Of a stretch of DNA of 64,000 bases, positions 53,716 to 64,000 are shown piece after piece. Origin of the DNA: Steromphala cineraria (lineage: Eukaryota; Mollusca; Gastropoda; Trochida; Trochidae). The position numbers and the translations under genes were made by a program. The stretch lies in NCBI GenBank assembly GCA_916613615.1, contig OU744736.1, positions 9,931,724-9,995,723 on the forward strand, written 5' to 3'. The notes beneath the pieces were generated by a model, which saw nothing but the letters and a program-made list of their open reading frames with translations, made no database searches and was not told the DNA's origin. The first letter of the stretch is position 1. Every line of letters starts with the position of its first letter.

Positions 53716-56333
53716 AGCCCCGATATAAGTGAAATACTTTTGAAAGCGTCGATAAACCACACATCACCTCACCTTTTCACATTTAAAACTAGGGAACCAT
53801 TTGGAGGACAAAGCAAAAGCAGAGTGACCGGAAACTGAAGGTTTCGCCTTCCCCTGTTCCACCTTCTCTACAGCCACAAGGAAATGGGCATTTTAAATAC
53901 CACTATAGATAATTTCAGAACCTGTGACCTACACATTAGATCTCAGAAACCTATTTCTTTGGCAGTGGAAACTGTAAAGTTGATAGCGAAACCAAATTTA
54001 ATACTTCACTGGAGCTAACAACTTGTATTGTACTTTGCCTTCCTGTAACACATTTCCAAACAACAGACTCATTTGAATCTAACTTTTCTATAACTATATA
54101 ATAAACAATTTTACATATATCTGTTTCCGACTTTTCCTAAATGTAAATGTTATAAATGATGTGATGAAAATTCTCACACACTGCTCATCTATACTGGAAG
54201 AAAACGGAGAAAAGCTACAATATCACTTTTATGAAAGTAATTGAAGTTATCAGAGTTTTTTCACTGTGACTTCACAACAACAGTAAAAAGCAATCCTTGT
54301 ACAATACGGTAATTTGCACCAAACTGAGAATACACGGATTTGTCTTTGATATGGGTTAACATCAGCCACAATTCAGCATTTCATATCTACTGTTTGTTTC
54401 AATTCTGTGATTAACAATTAAACATTGCGGAAACTGACGTACAGATCCTTTAGAAAATGTAGCATAATCAGATACATATTCTCACATTTGAAACAAAACC
54501 TGTAAACTCTAACTTAACAATCTACTTCATAAGAGGATAAAAGATAACCAACGGCAACTGTATATATAAGAAAGTCAACCTAAGTATATATACATGCTAA
54601 AACTAATAAAGATACACATAACACAGAAAAAACACTTCACTACCCTTCATTTCTAAAAAGACAACTGTCACAAAATCAGTTTGTTAATGCTTATGTTGAT
54701 GTCAACTTACCAATCTTCAGAAAGGTACAACATTTAAAAGTGAAAGTGAAAACCTCTCCATGATTCTCCATGATCAGACAACTATTCCTACATCCAATTC
54801 CATCACAACTTCCCACATACCACATAGAAACAAAAAGTCTGTTTAGAAAGGTAATAGATATGCAAAATATATGAATATGATTTCACAGTACGTGAGCACC
54901 TTACCTCATTCAATGTAACTTATATACGACTGTGAAACCTTCTACTCTTACTAAACAACTAGAGCATATTCCGAGTGTTGTGGTGACCAGCTGTCACATT
55001 CACACAGGCAGAATAATCTACATGCGATCGATACCTGGTTCATCTCGGTCACCCTTACTACACTCTCTATCATAGAAATTACAATATACTTGAAAATAAA
55101 CTTTTCAGTTATTTTTATACTTGAATGCATAAAAAACATTTGGTAAATTCAGATCACCTGTCTTCAAATTTTTTGTATGGATAACCAATTAGCAACAAAG
55201 CGTGAGAATAAAGAAGTGATATTTATCAATAATTGACTGACTTTCTTTCTATTATGTAATGTACTCATATGATTGGCTGTATATGAAGGGAACACTCTGA
55301 ATAATGGTATTGTGTTGAATTCGGAAGTGACACAGTATGTTCCTCAATCGTGTGCTGAAGCAAAGACAATAACCAGGCCTTAGGTTTTAGTTCTAGGCCG
55401 GGAAATGTTTTCATGGAAACCACGAAAAAATAATATAAGAAGGAAAAATAAAATGACACTGTAGCACATATTTCAGAAAATATGGTATTATCATATGCAT
55501 GAATGAAAAGTAATTTCTGTTTTCCACAAAAAAAATTTGGGTTTGGCTTGGGATAATTAGTCAACCTAATGGAGAAAAAACATATTTCAGTGTTTGTCCC
55601 TAGCAGAGGTAATATCACATGCTGTTGAGAGCAGATAACCAGACACACAGGTGTTGGACGAGCTACAGATCTCAGAGATAAACTGGGCTCCGTCTAGCAT
55701 GCAGATCATCTGTAGGGTGCAACAGCTTGTAGCACTGAAACCAGTTCTAGTTATCTATCCACAGCTGACACATATGGCACACTATCTACACAAAGGCGTG
55801 GAATATCTGCCATGATTACATTAAACACCTTTACAAACAAATGAAATTTGTTTTAACTTCAAAAAGTGTCACAAGGATTATGAAGGATATAAAGCCACAA
55901 TACTCATCAGAATAACGAAATAAAAATATTTTCGGAAAATGAGTTGTACACCATTAGTATACTACTAAAATTGACAAAATAGGGCTTTTTCCTCTGGCAA
56001 ATTGGTCAGAAGCTTACAGTGATATATCCAAAATTTTCTATGCTTTCCAAATTAAAAACCCAATAAATAAGCAATTCATTTTAGAAAATTCTCGTATTGT
56101 GAACTGTTATTTGACATTAAAATATCACTGAAAACATTCCTTTTTTAAAAAGCTGAACATGTCTTCTTTGTACAACAAAACTCCCAAACTATAAAAATTA
56201 CATCCCTTAAGAAAAACTTTTTAAGCGAATTTCAAACCCAAATAAAAGAAGGACTTTATCTCTGAAATTGTTCATCATATTATATCATTTTATAATTTGT
56301 TTGACTAAATTCCTGAATTTGTTGTACACTTAC
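53716..56333. other. RUNDC1 intron sequence without recognised exon
   Basis: AT-rich. A 127-codon minus frame at 55,265-55,648 and an exon-like frame near 55,620-55,732 were examined and not accepted. No clear transposon end is visible. Confidence 0.45.
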
Positions 56334-56360
56334 TTGGGTTGTAGAACACGATGTTGGTGT
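56334..56360 (-). CDS. RUNDC1: Probable 27-bp RUNDC1 coding exon (second exon)
   Basis: The minus strand reads TTTTATAGAG|AC ACC AAC ATC GTG TTC TAC AAC CCA A|GTAAGT. The donor is strong. The acceptor is the second of two adjacent AGs. It takes one base (G) from the 62.2-kb exon to start an Asp codon and gives one base (A) to the exon at 53,483, keeping a single open frame: DTNIVFYNP, then NLEIPAPAPSK. That three-way phase match is the main support. No homologue was checked. Confidence 0.5.
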
Positions 56361-57000
56361 CTCTATAAAATCAATCAACGGTGAGATTGTATTTCAGTGG
56401 AGCTCCGCTGTCAACTACCTTATCCTTCATAAAGAACTACGAAATTGATTATTGACGTGTCAGAACATACTCGCTCATTTCACAAATAACTAATTAATCG
56501 CTTTGTAAACATAATAAACCATGTCAGTAGTTTTATAAATGAAAACATCAATTTGTACTCTGTGTAAATCTATACTAATTCAACCATATGTCTACATGGT
56601 ATCAATAATATTGACACCAACTCTATGTAATCTTGGTGAATAAACATGACATTCACAATAGATTGACATTAATCATGACTAAAATTAGATTTCAGGTCAG
56701 AAACCATTGCAGCTGTCTATATAGGAAAACTCTTTCAATGAAGTGAACTTTAAGTCAAAATGCTGCAAAATGGTCATTTAAGTATTTGCATGTATAGAGA
56801 TATAATGAATAGAGAATGTTCAAATTTAACTAGAAAGTGTTTTTTCTCCTAAAAACAGATGTCTCCCCCATACACCATTTCAGCTAAATTTTCTTCTTGA
56901 AAATACCTTATAAATAGATTTCTAAAACTCAAATGAAAACCATATTTTTATATAAAACAACATAAACTGTAAGTTTTGGTTACATTTGATTTTCATTTAT

Positions 57001-57485
57001 GGGAATCGTTAATCAACATCAACATGCAGATTGGTCATGTAGTTTCAATCTTTAGCTCCGGAAAATAACCCTTACCTTAAATGACAAATTCCAAACTGTT
57101 GCCATGGAAACCAAAAAATGTACAATTGAAAAGAATTTGAAACCCCCAAAAGGCACATCTACATGATATGAAGAAGATGTATACCAAATTTGGTGAACAT
57201 TTTTCATGTAGTTCCAGACTTATGCTCCGGAAACTAACCCAACCCTTCAAAATGACAAAGTCCAAACTGTTGACATGGAATAAAAAGAATTAAAAAAATT
57301 AAAAGAAGTTAAAACCCCCAAAAGGCACATCTACATGATATGTAGAGGATGTATACCGAATTTGATGAACATTGGTCAATTAGTTTCAGAGTTATGCTCC
57401 GGAAACGAAATGGGAACACCAACACATACGTGGACGGGAACTCAATCAAAACCAATATGTCTCACGACCCTTCGGGGGGAGACAT
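57001..57485. mobile_element. Repeat element with two ~165-bp internal units
   Basis: ACAAATTCCAAACTGTTGCC with ATGGAAACCAAAAAATG (57,081) and ACAAAGTCCAAACTGTTGAC (57,255) start repeated units. Each continues AACCCCCAAAAGGCACATCT, ACATGATATG and ACCAAATTTGGTGAAC-like sequence. The right end GACCCTTCGGGGGGAGACAT is a short hairpin typical of these elements. It resembles in design, but not in sequence, the element at 19,343-20,374. Confidence 0.65.
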
Positions 57486-58179
57486 AATTGACAGCAAAAC
57501 ATACTACAGTGCAAAATAACCCCAATTGTTTAAATACCTTGAATTTTTTCTAAAGGACGTAATCAATCTACAAAATTTGTGGTTTATTTGATTCCAGGTA
57601 GTTCCTCATTTAGGTCAGATGAATAGTGAAGAAATCTTAAAGACCTTTTTGGGCAAACAAAAACAATAGCTCATTATAATAAACTGTAAATTAAGTCATG
57701 ATAATAACTTTAATGTCATATTAAAGAAATAACATTATTTTTCATTTCGGTAGTTTCAAAAATGAAGAATTCAACTTTATGAACATTTACCAAATAAATA
57801 ACGAGAAGTTTTTTACAAGTCAATATGCAAACAATCATTTATTATCCTTATCTAGATAAGTAAATTTGATAAGCTAATGTCAAGTTATAGCCATAAGGTA
57901 AAGAAATTATTCTACGCTTGTTTCAATCAAAGGCAGCCCAATTATCAAAGAAAATAATTTTGACTAAAACACATAATATTTGGTTTGAACACATTTTTAA
58001 CTAGAAAGTGTTTTCAATTATAAAGCAGATTTTCTCCCAAATACTGTTTCAGTTGAATTTTGTTTTTGAAAATTCCTTATAGTTTTTTAAAACTCAAAAC
58101 TCATAAAACAACAAACTGTTTAGTAATATTAAGAGGGTCCTTTTATTATCATTTCCACAGTTTGACATGCAAACAAACC

Positions 58180-58330
58180 CTTCCCTTCAAAATGATAAAG
58201 TCCAAACTGTTGCCATGGAAGCCAAAAAATGCATTAAAGTATTTGAAACCTCCAAAAGGCACATCTACATGATATGAAGATGATGTATAGCAAATTTGGT
58301 GAAGATTGGTCCAGTAGTTTCAGAAACATG
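58180..58330. mobile_element. Single unit of the 57.0-kb repeat family
   Basis: ATAAAGTCCAAACTGTTGCC, ATGGAAGCCAAAAAATG, CTCCAAAAGGCACATCTACA and GCAAATTTGGTGAAGATTGG match the units at 57,081-57,380. Confidence 0.7.
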
Positions 58331-59610
58331 CACATTTTTAGAGCAATGATTGGTGTTCCTATCGCTATTGTGTAGTCAAAAGAGGATGACAAATGTTAAA
58401 TTTGAAAATTGGCAAAATATTCCAAATTGTATTGAAATACAATTTCCTGTACTGCGATCTATTGCAACAATGAAATTAGGAAAGATACCGATCCTTAGTT
58501 CTAAATAGTAATACTAGGATTCTTTCTTCATAAAACAATAAAAAGCTTCTCTTTGTCCCTGATGTTTCACAACCACAAGGGACAACTTATGAAAAATATT
58601 GTAATTGTATAGGAACCCTAGGAAATCAAGGTCTACACTTTCGAAACTCTCATAGTCATTGTGCTAAGACAGTTGTAGGGTAAATGTAGGCCATTAAAGT
58701 ATCTTGCTCGCTTGAGAGCTTCCAACATAACTATCAAAATGATGTCATGAATAATATCAACTATCAATTACATGAATTTACACAAATGGCCAGAAATACA
58801 ATCTCAAAAATAGGAGCCATCTTAAGATTCTTAGCCAAAGGAACACAATTTTCAACAAAAAAACAACAGGGAGAAGAAAACATACCTGCACAGCCAAGGT
58901 AAAATTCACTGAATAATGATATATGGAAGCTCCTAGAGGGGGAACACAAGTAGGTACTTCCATTTACGTCAACAAATCAATTGACTTGAAAATCTGCCCT
59001 GCACCAGATGTGCTAATCCATTAGTTTGGTAAATCAATCTCATCTCCATTGCTAATACGATGAGATAAAATACCATGCAAATCCCGGTAACGGCTCGTCT
59101 ATCTCTCAATGTGGCAATATAGAACAGCTGTTGGGAATGCAACTTGTCGGCTCAAGCAATTACTGAATATCATACATTTGGATAGAGAACTATAAGCTAT
59201 CTGAATAAATATTTATCAAAAACATATCTTTGAAATATGAAAATAGAATATTTGAAAGTAGCAATATATTTATATAGCTTAATATTCATGTTTATTACAC
59301 CAATACTTATTATTGTCACAATGAATTTATGGAAAGATAGCAATAGCTATGTTGACAGTGAAAACACACTATTTATAGGTAGAAAATGATAAAGTGATGA
59401 ATTCATGAACAATGAATTAATATTTTTTGAAAGCTAAAACAGAATAATCCAATAACCAGTGCTGCTTAAAAAAATTCCAGTTAATTTATAAATACTCATC
59501 TCAACTTGATATGTGTAACATTTTAATCACAATTGCAGGTTAACTCCCTGATTTTCAATAAATTTATTTCATAAAATAGTTATATAGATTACACCTTGAT
59601 AAAAAAAAGT
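58331..59610. other. RUNDC1 first-intron sequence, no exon accepted
   Basis: A donor-like CAG|GTATGT on the minus strand near 58,887 follows a frame from an ATG at 58,963. It could be an alternative 5' exon, but no homology or second exon supports it. Confidence 0.4.
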
Positions 59611-60178
59611 AGAGCCATTGGCTATGTAGCTCATCAGGCTTCATATCAATTTTTGCTTTAGGGTGTGACAAATGTTGTTCTCCCCTTAGTAGGGTCCACA
59701 GGGTCACCAAATGTACAATTTAGAATTCTCCTTATCTAACTTAGGAGTCTGCACACAAAGTTTCAGCTTTCTAGGCCTGATGCTTCTGGAGAAGAAGATG
59801 AAAAGAGGTTTTAAGGACGTGGCCCTTATTAGGGGCAACAGAGTCACTAAAGCTGCAATTTATAATCCTCACTAGTCAAGGAGTCCATACTCAAGATTTC
59901 ATCTTTTTAAGCCTTTTGGTTCTGGAGAATGCGCAGTTTATACATCCGGGCAGATAAGATCATGCGCAGTATATACATCAACAGAAAATAGGTTTTACGG
60001 GTGTGGCCCCTGTGGTCCTTATTAGGGGTCACACTCACCGTCACAGGGTCATCAAAGTTACAATTTATTATAAATAAAATGCACAAAGTTCATGGATGGA
60101 TGGACGGACAGACGCCGGACACCATGCCATACCATAAGCCCATCGGGCCTTTCAGGCCAGATGAGCTAAAAAATAGAG
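59611..60178 (-). mobile_element. AGCTCATC-type repeat element, inverted
   Basis: AGAGCCATTGGCTATGTAGC with TCATCAGGC at the left and CTTTCAGGCCAGATGAGCTA at the right bound an element with degenerate GGGGTCAC/GTCACAGGGTCA patches like one or two 146-bp satellite units. A CATGGATGGATGGACGGACA stretch near 60,090 is the inverse of the CCGTCCGTCC head. Confidence 0.75.
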
Positions 60179-61134
60179 GTCCAGTGAGAATCTGGCAGCC
60201 AAGTGAGTCAAATGAATTGATGTTTACTTGGAGGTATGTGCAATGCTAAGGGCCACATTTCTCATGACTAACAGTAATCTTTATTTTAGGGTCTGATTAC
60301 ATTAATGATTATGCACCCTTGATGCATAAAATGCAAGGTATCTAGCAGATAGTGATAATACCAAAATGTTATGGAAAACAAACAGAAATCTCAGAAAATT
60401 GCACCAACAAGAATAAGAGTTGGATTATAAGTGCTAATTGTATGTAATAGAAGAAAAACCCTGTGTACATCACCATCCAAGTATAAATCGTATTGAGAAA
60501 CACTGGATATGAAAAAGCTTTTCTTTAACAAATTACCGAAGAGTGAAGAATGAACATACCCGGTACATTACAGTAGTGCTAAAACTGATATACTGAAGCA
60601 AGGAATAACCCATTGTCTTTATTAAGAGGAGTTAAATCACTACAACTAAATGGTTTCTTCCTAAACTCAATGGTTAAATGACTGTTTATGTACTTGAATT
60701 TGGGACTATCTGAGGGGAACAAAATATCAAAAACAATGGTTTTACAATCGCATACCAGTTTTCACACATAGCTCCATTCCTAGGCAACAATTGAATTAAT
60801 GTAAAAGCTGCAATATCAGCGTATTTGTCAAATTGTGGCAGGTGCAAAACTATCAAGTTTATTCAGAGTCAGTATCACAGGGCATTGTTATCACTTTCTG
60901 GATAAGAGCGAAAAGCTTTTTGGGTTTTGACACCTTTACAAATGCTTGTCTGTAGGTTTATACCATAGCACAGAATCAATTTGACATAACAAAAGCTTAA
61001 ACAGAACATTGGTTTATGAAGAATTGATTGAATTAAAAACATTCGGAACTTATCCTTTTAAAACCTCCAAACGATTTAATGTAAAATCTGTGTTCTGGTC
61101 ATCATTTTAATTTTTGTGAAAATGACATGAAAAA
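60179..61134. other. RUNDC1 first-intron sequence, nothing recognised
   Basis: AT-rich; no exon, RNA gene or defined repeat seen. Confidence 0.45.
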
Positions 61135-61250
61135 ATAGAGCCATTGGCTCTGTAGCTCATCAGGCATCATATCAAGTTTGCTTTATACAGGCCAGATGAG
61201 CTAAAAATTAAACTGATGTTACCTATTGCAAGAAAACCTATACAAAAATT
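61135..61250 (-). mobile_element. AGCTCATC-type repeat fragment, partner of 30,866-30,988
   Basis: GAGCCATTGGCTCTGTAGCT, CATCATATCAAGTTTGCTTT, CAGGCCAGATGAGCTAAAAA and TTGCAAGAAAACCTATAC are the reverse complement of 30,866-30,988. It abuts the perfect hairpin at 61,251. Confidence 0.75.
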
Positions 61251-61338
61251 AAAACGAGCTACAAAGTGTCAGACGGGTGATAAACATAGCGGGATATAGT
61301 TTTGTTTATCACCCGTCTGACACTTTGTAGCTTGTTTT
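61251..61338. repeat. 36-bp-arm near-perfect hairpin
   Basis: The left arm AAAACGAGCTACAAAGTGTC plus AGACGGGTGATAAACA (61,251-61,286) pairs with 61,303-61,338. The inner 30 bp are perfect, with one G-opposite-T pair further out. The loop is 16 nt. It could be a recent foldback MITE or a source of hairpin RNA. Confidence 0.8.
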
Positions 61339-61489
61339 AACAACGATCTATAGACATTCGAGAATAAAAGGTAAAATTCTTTGAAAGCTAATGATTGTTC
61401 TTGATCAACGCAATCATTAAATTAAATAAATAAAGATAATTTTTGTAGCTGATAAAACGGATAAATATTCGCAATCTCAGCAAGGTTTT

Positions 61490-61700
61490 CTGCCGTGAAT
61501 GAACCGGAAAGAACAGTTTCGCCTCCATTTACGCCGATTGGTCACCAAGAAAACCGGATCAGTAGCCGTACCGCGCCGTTATATTTCCCAAAAGGCCGCT
61601 TTTGCGACCGTAATGGCAGGTATCGTGACTGCAATTGACATTATCGCTGCCGAAATTAACGCTCGTGCATGTAAAATTGACGCATTTTTTCCATAGTAGA
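61490..61700. other. CpG-rich block of unknown nature in RUNDC1 intron 1
   Basis: About 200 bp with many CpGs (TTTACGCCGATTGG, GTAGCCGTACCGCGCCGTTA, GCTTTTGCGACCG) stand out from AT-rich flanks. A plus frame from 61,499 gives 65 residues (MNRKEQFRLHLRRLVTKKTG, later an Ala/Ile-rich tail ending DAFFP) with no recognised family. It is about 550 bp inside the presumed first RUNDC1 intron, so a CpG promoter fragment, alternative first exon or transposon piece are all possible. Confidence 0.35.
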
Positions 61701-62228
61701 GGAGATTTTTTCTGTTTTTGTTGTTTTTTGTACAAAACAGGAGGAGATTATTTCCAAAAGGACATTTTTATTTCCGTGCGTTAGGGGGACCTGGTTAAAC
61801 TTTTTAGATATGGGACAAATAAACTTAATGTATTGTCAGATTAAATGCACATTTACAAATAATTATTGCTAAAACTAAACATAGCAAGGCTTTATACACT
61901 CATAGTGCCCATGAATGGCTTCACTTCTAATTGTTTTTGACCCAGTGTGTGCTCTTCTTAATCAAGTTCTTGATAGTAAATTAATCAAATTACTACCAAA
62001 AGTAATAGGTTCAACTGGATTGTGTTAAAATCATGTATTAATAATATATATATAATACTTGTGTGTCCTTTTGAATTTTGTTTCCACAAAAAATTTCCTG
62101 ATAGAACTGTCCCTTTAATGATATCTTAAAGTCACAAAGCAACATTTTCAAAACTCAGTCTGCATATATATATATCCATCTGTGAAAAATGGTTCAACAA
62201 AATACTGAATATAACAAAAACAACTCAC

Positions 62229-62250
62229 CGTATTTGCAAATAACACCCAT
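62229..62250 (-). CDS. RUNDC1: Probable first coding exon of RUNDC1
   Basis: The minus strand reads GAGATCAAA ATG GGT GTT ATT TGC AAA TAC G|GTGAGT: a good start context (A at -3, G at +4) and a strong donor. It gives MGVICKY and leaves one base, in phase with the 27-bp exon at 56,360 and then the exon at 53,483. The full product would be 575 residues, starting MGVICKYDTNIVFYNPNLEI. The alternative is a start at the internal Met at 53,451. The 5' UTR and promoter lie upstream, above 62,251. Confidence 0.48.
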
Positions 62251-64000
62251 TTTGATCTCAAAGTTGTGTCAAACTTAAGCAGGGTGTGTCTTCTACAGCT
62301 AAGTTAAAACCAGGAAATAGCAGGAAAATTCATGAGATATCCAATTGTGTGTATCACAAAACATCTACCACATGACGTTGTAAATATCCAGCTGATCTCA
62401 CGACTGGCAACTGGGATAATGAACTTGCTAAGTGTGCAGTGATGTGATTATGAAGAAGATGATTGTCAATCGCCTGTCAATCAATGTGAAATCAAGATGC
62501 ATATCCATGGTAACTGGCCTCCAGCTAAAAAATGTGCCCTAGGCAGAGACAACGATTTTAGGAAATTAAATTTTCTAGATAATTGCCTAAAGGGACAGGG
62601 TGCCACCAATTAAGATTAGAGATGTCAGGATTTACAACTTGTTGAGAAAGAAAATGAATATATCACCACTTGTTTATTCATCCTGATGCAACAAACAATA
62701 GACATTAGTAAGCATAAACAGAGATTGTGTTTGTGCAGAGTGGTCATTTTTTGGGATTAATTAGGATATTCATTGCTTAAGAGTTTACATAATTGAATCT
62801 TCACTTTCCAATATTAATGCATGTAGGATTTGCAGACCTCATCAACCTGATAGCGGTAAGCAGTTCTATTCGCCAGAATGCATAAAGTTTCCATGGCTCA
62901 ATATCCTCATGGAAAATATCTTTGGTGTGGTAAAAGATTTGTTTTGTGAAAGAAAATCTAACAGAAACATGAAGTACAAATTAATGATGATGTGATGACG
63001 TCAGTCTAAAATGTTAAGAATGAATTATACCCTGAAAACCCAGTAGGAGAGAATAAATATTTTCTAGGAACCTACAACTGTAGTACAAGAAAATTGTTAC
63101 AGAATTCTGAAATGTTTCACAATTCTCACAAGATTTTGTGTCACTTTGAACAAATTGATAAAAGGGCTTTAAAAGCAATAAAACATTACATAACATGACC
63201 ATTCACAAATAGTTTGAAGAAAACTGACTGTATAAATTAATGGAAAAAGTCCTATCACTGTGGTTGAAACATTGAAATTCAAGAGGACTTTTCTATCTAT
63301 ACACATAAATATTACAAATATTTCACACACATTATTTATAAGAATGTAAGTAAGACAATAGAATAGTGTCATTAAGTGTCATAAAATTGAACACTTAATA
63401 ACAAATAAGAGATATTTTCTAAAATCCAAATAGTCCTAATTGGAACAATATCCTAAAAGTAAAACATAAAATCATACACTGGAAATTTTAATATTACCTC
63501 GAAATAGTAGTACCTTTTTATTATTTCATGTTTGAAAATGCCTATCTCAACAGGCAGCTATTTTTCAGGTTAATATTCATATTGAAAACGATCTACAAAA
63601 GGTCCCGTTCGATTTCGTAATTTTGCCAGTGACTGACAGTGCCACCAAACTGACAGATGGTAAAGACGCTTGTGATTTTATATGATAGCTAGTAGTATGA
63701 ATTGATTGCAATTTTGTATAAATCGGTTCTATAATATGTAATTGAAGTGATTAGTTGAATAATTACCCATTTTAGGTATTTAGCCACAAAACGTTGGTTT
63801 ACATCTGAAATTTACTGATCACCCACGCAGAATTTTATCAACGCACAGCAATCAGGTAGAGCTACTATCGATAATTGTCTTTTCGTAAATCAATATTATT
63901 CATATTCAATAAGCACACTTTATATTTGAAATACTATATTTCAAAACCTAAAAATCACAATCAGTAACATTTCTATAGTTATCTCAATAAATCTTTCATA
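62251..64000. other. Upstream flank of RUNDC1, no gene recognised
   Basis: Probably contains the 5' UTR and promoter of RUNDC1, but no TATA box or CpG cluster could be fixed. Short frames at 63,014-63,372 are unsupported. The stretch 63,600-63,660 is less AT-rich and could hold a non-coding exon. Confidence 0.4.

Noticed and set aside
55265..55732. Minus-strand frames including an exon-like stretch with MICMLDGAQFISEI
   Set aside because: An acceptor-like TTTCAG precedes it, but no in-phase partner exon or convincing donor was found, and RUNDC1 phases join without it.
58764..58963. ATG-led minus frame ending at a CAG|GTATGT donor
   Set aside because: It could be an alternative 5' exon, but there is no in-frame continuation matching RUNDC1 phase (it ends phase 0, while the 27-bp exon needs one donated base).

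Overview
The window is animal nuclear DNA, AT-rich and dense in repeats, and most likely molluscan (probably bivalve). Three lines of sequence point there: a many-exon gene with GT-AG introns that codes for the metazoan protein RUNDC1; interspersed repeats of the 'TTTTTAGCTCATC...GTCCGTCCGTCC' and 'TATACCCCCGCCTTAC' kinds that I associate with mollusc genomes; and many small inverted-repeat DNA transposons. The phylum call is inference. I see no bacterial, phage or CRISPR content.

Layout. Positions 1-16,830 hold a diverged tandem family with a monomer near 217 bp. About 35 copies carry a small dyad (AAACTG-loop-CAGTTT), usually preceded by a second short CCC/GGG dyad. The array is broken by a tRNA-like SINE, several small inverted-repeat elements, a CRE-rich foldback element, two copies of a 1.4-kb inverted-repeat element, and an unrecognised 180-codon minus-strand ORF. 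Positions 17,443-18,367 are a degenerate hAT transposon with a clear 8-bp target duplication and a broken BED zinc finger. Positions 19,343-20,374 are a repeat whose inverted partner lies at 37,595-38,768. Positions 20,670-27,560 are two back-to-back satellites (146 bp and 156 bp) inside 'AGCTCA'-type elements, both with higher-order periodicity. From 27,560 to 35,000 there are decayed satellite monomers, a pyrimidine tract and a Tc1-like transposase pseudogene.

Two genes are supported. At 35,257-37,013 (+) a three-exon gene codes for a 116-residue protein I do not recognise. It has a TATA box and CRE motifs just upstream, phase-consistent introns and coding-like codon use. From 44,300 to at least 53,483 (-), and probably to 62,250, lies the RUNDC1 orthologue: 15 contiguous-phase coding exons plus two likely 5' exons, with a probable 3.7-kb 3' UTR ending near 40,550. 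Its introns hold several transposon copies.

For follow-up the most interesting items are the paired dyads of the 217-bp family, whose stem positions change in ways that partly keep pairing; the CRE-rich foldback family with a shared CTCGCTNNNNCTCG centre; and the undescribed 116-residue gene. All calls are by eye from sequence; no database or folding program was run.
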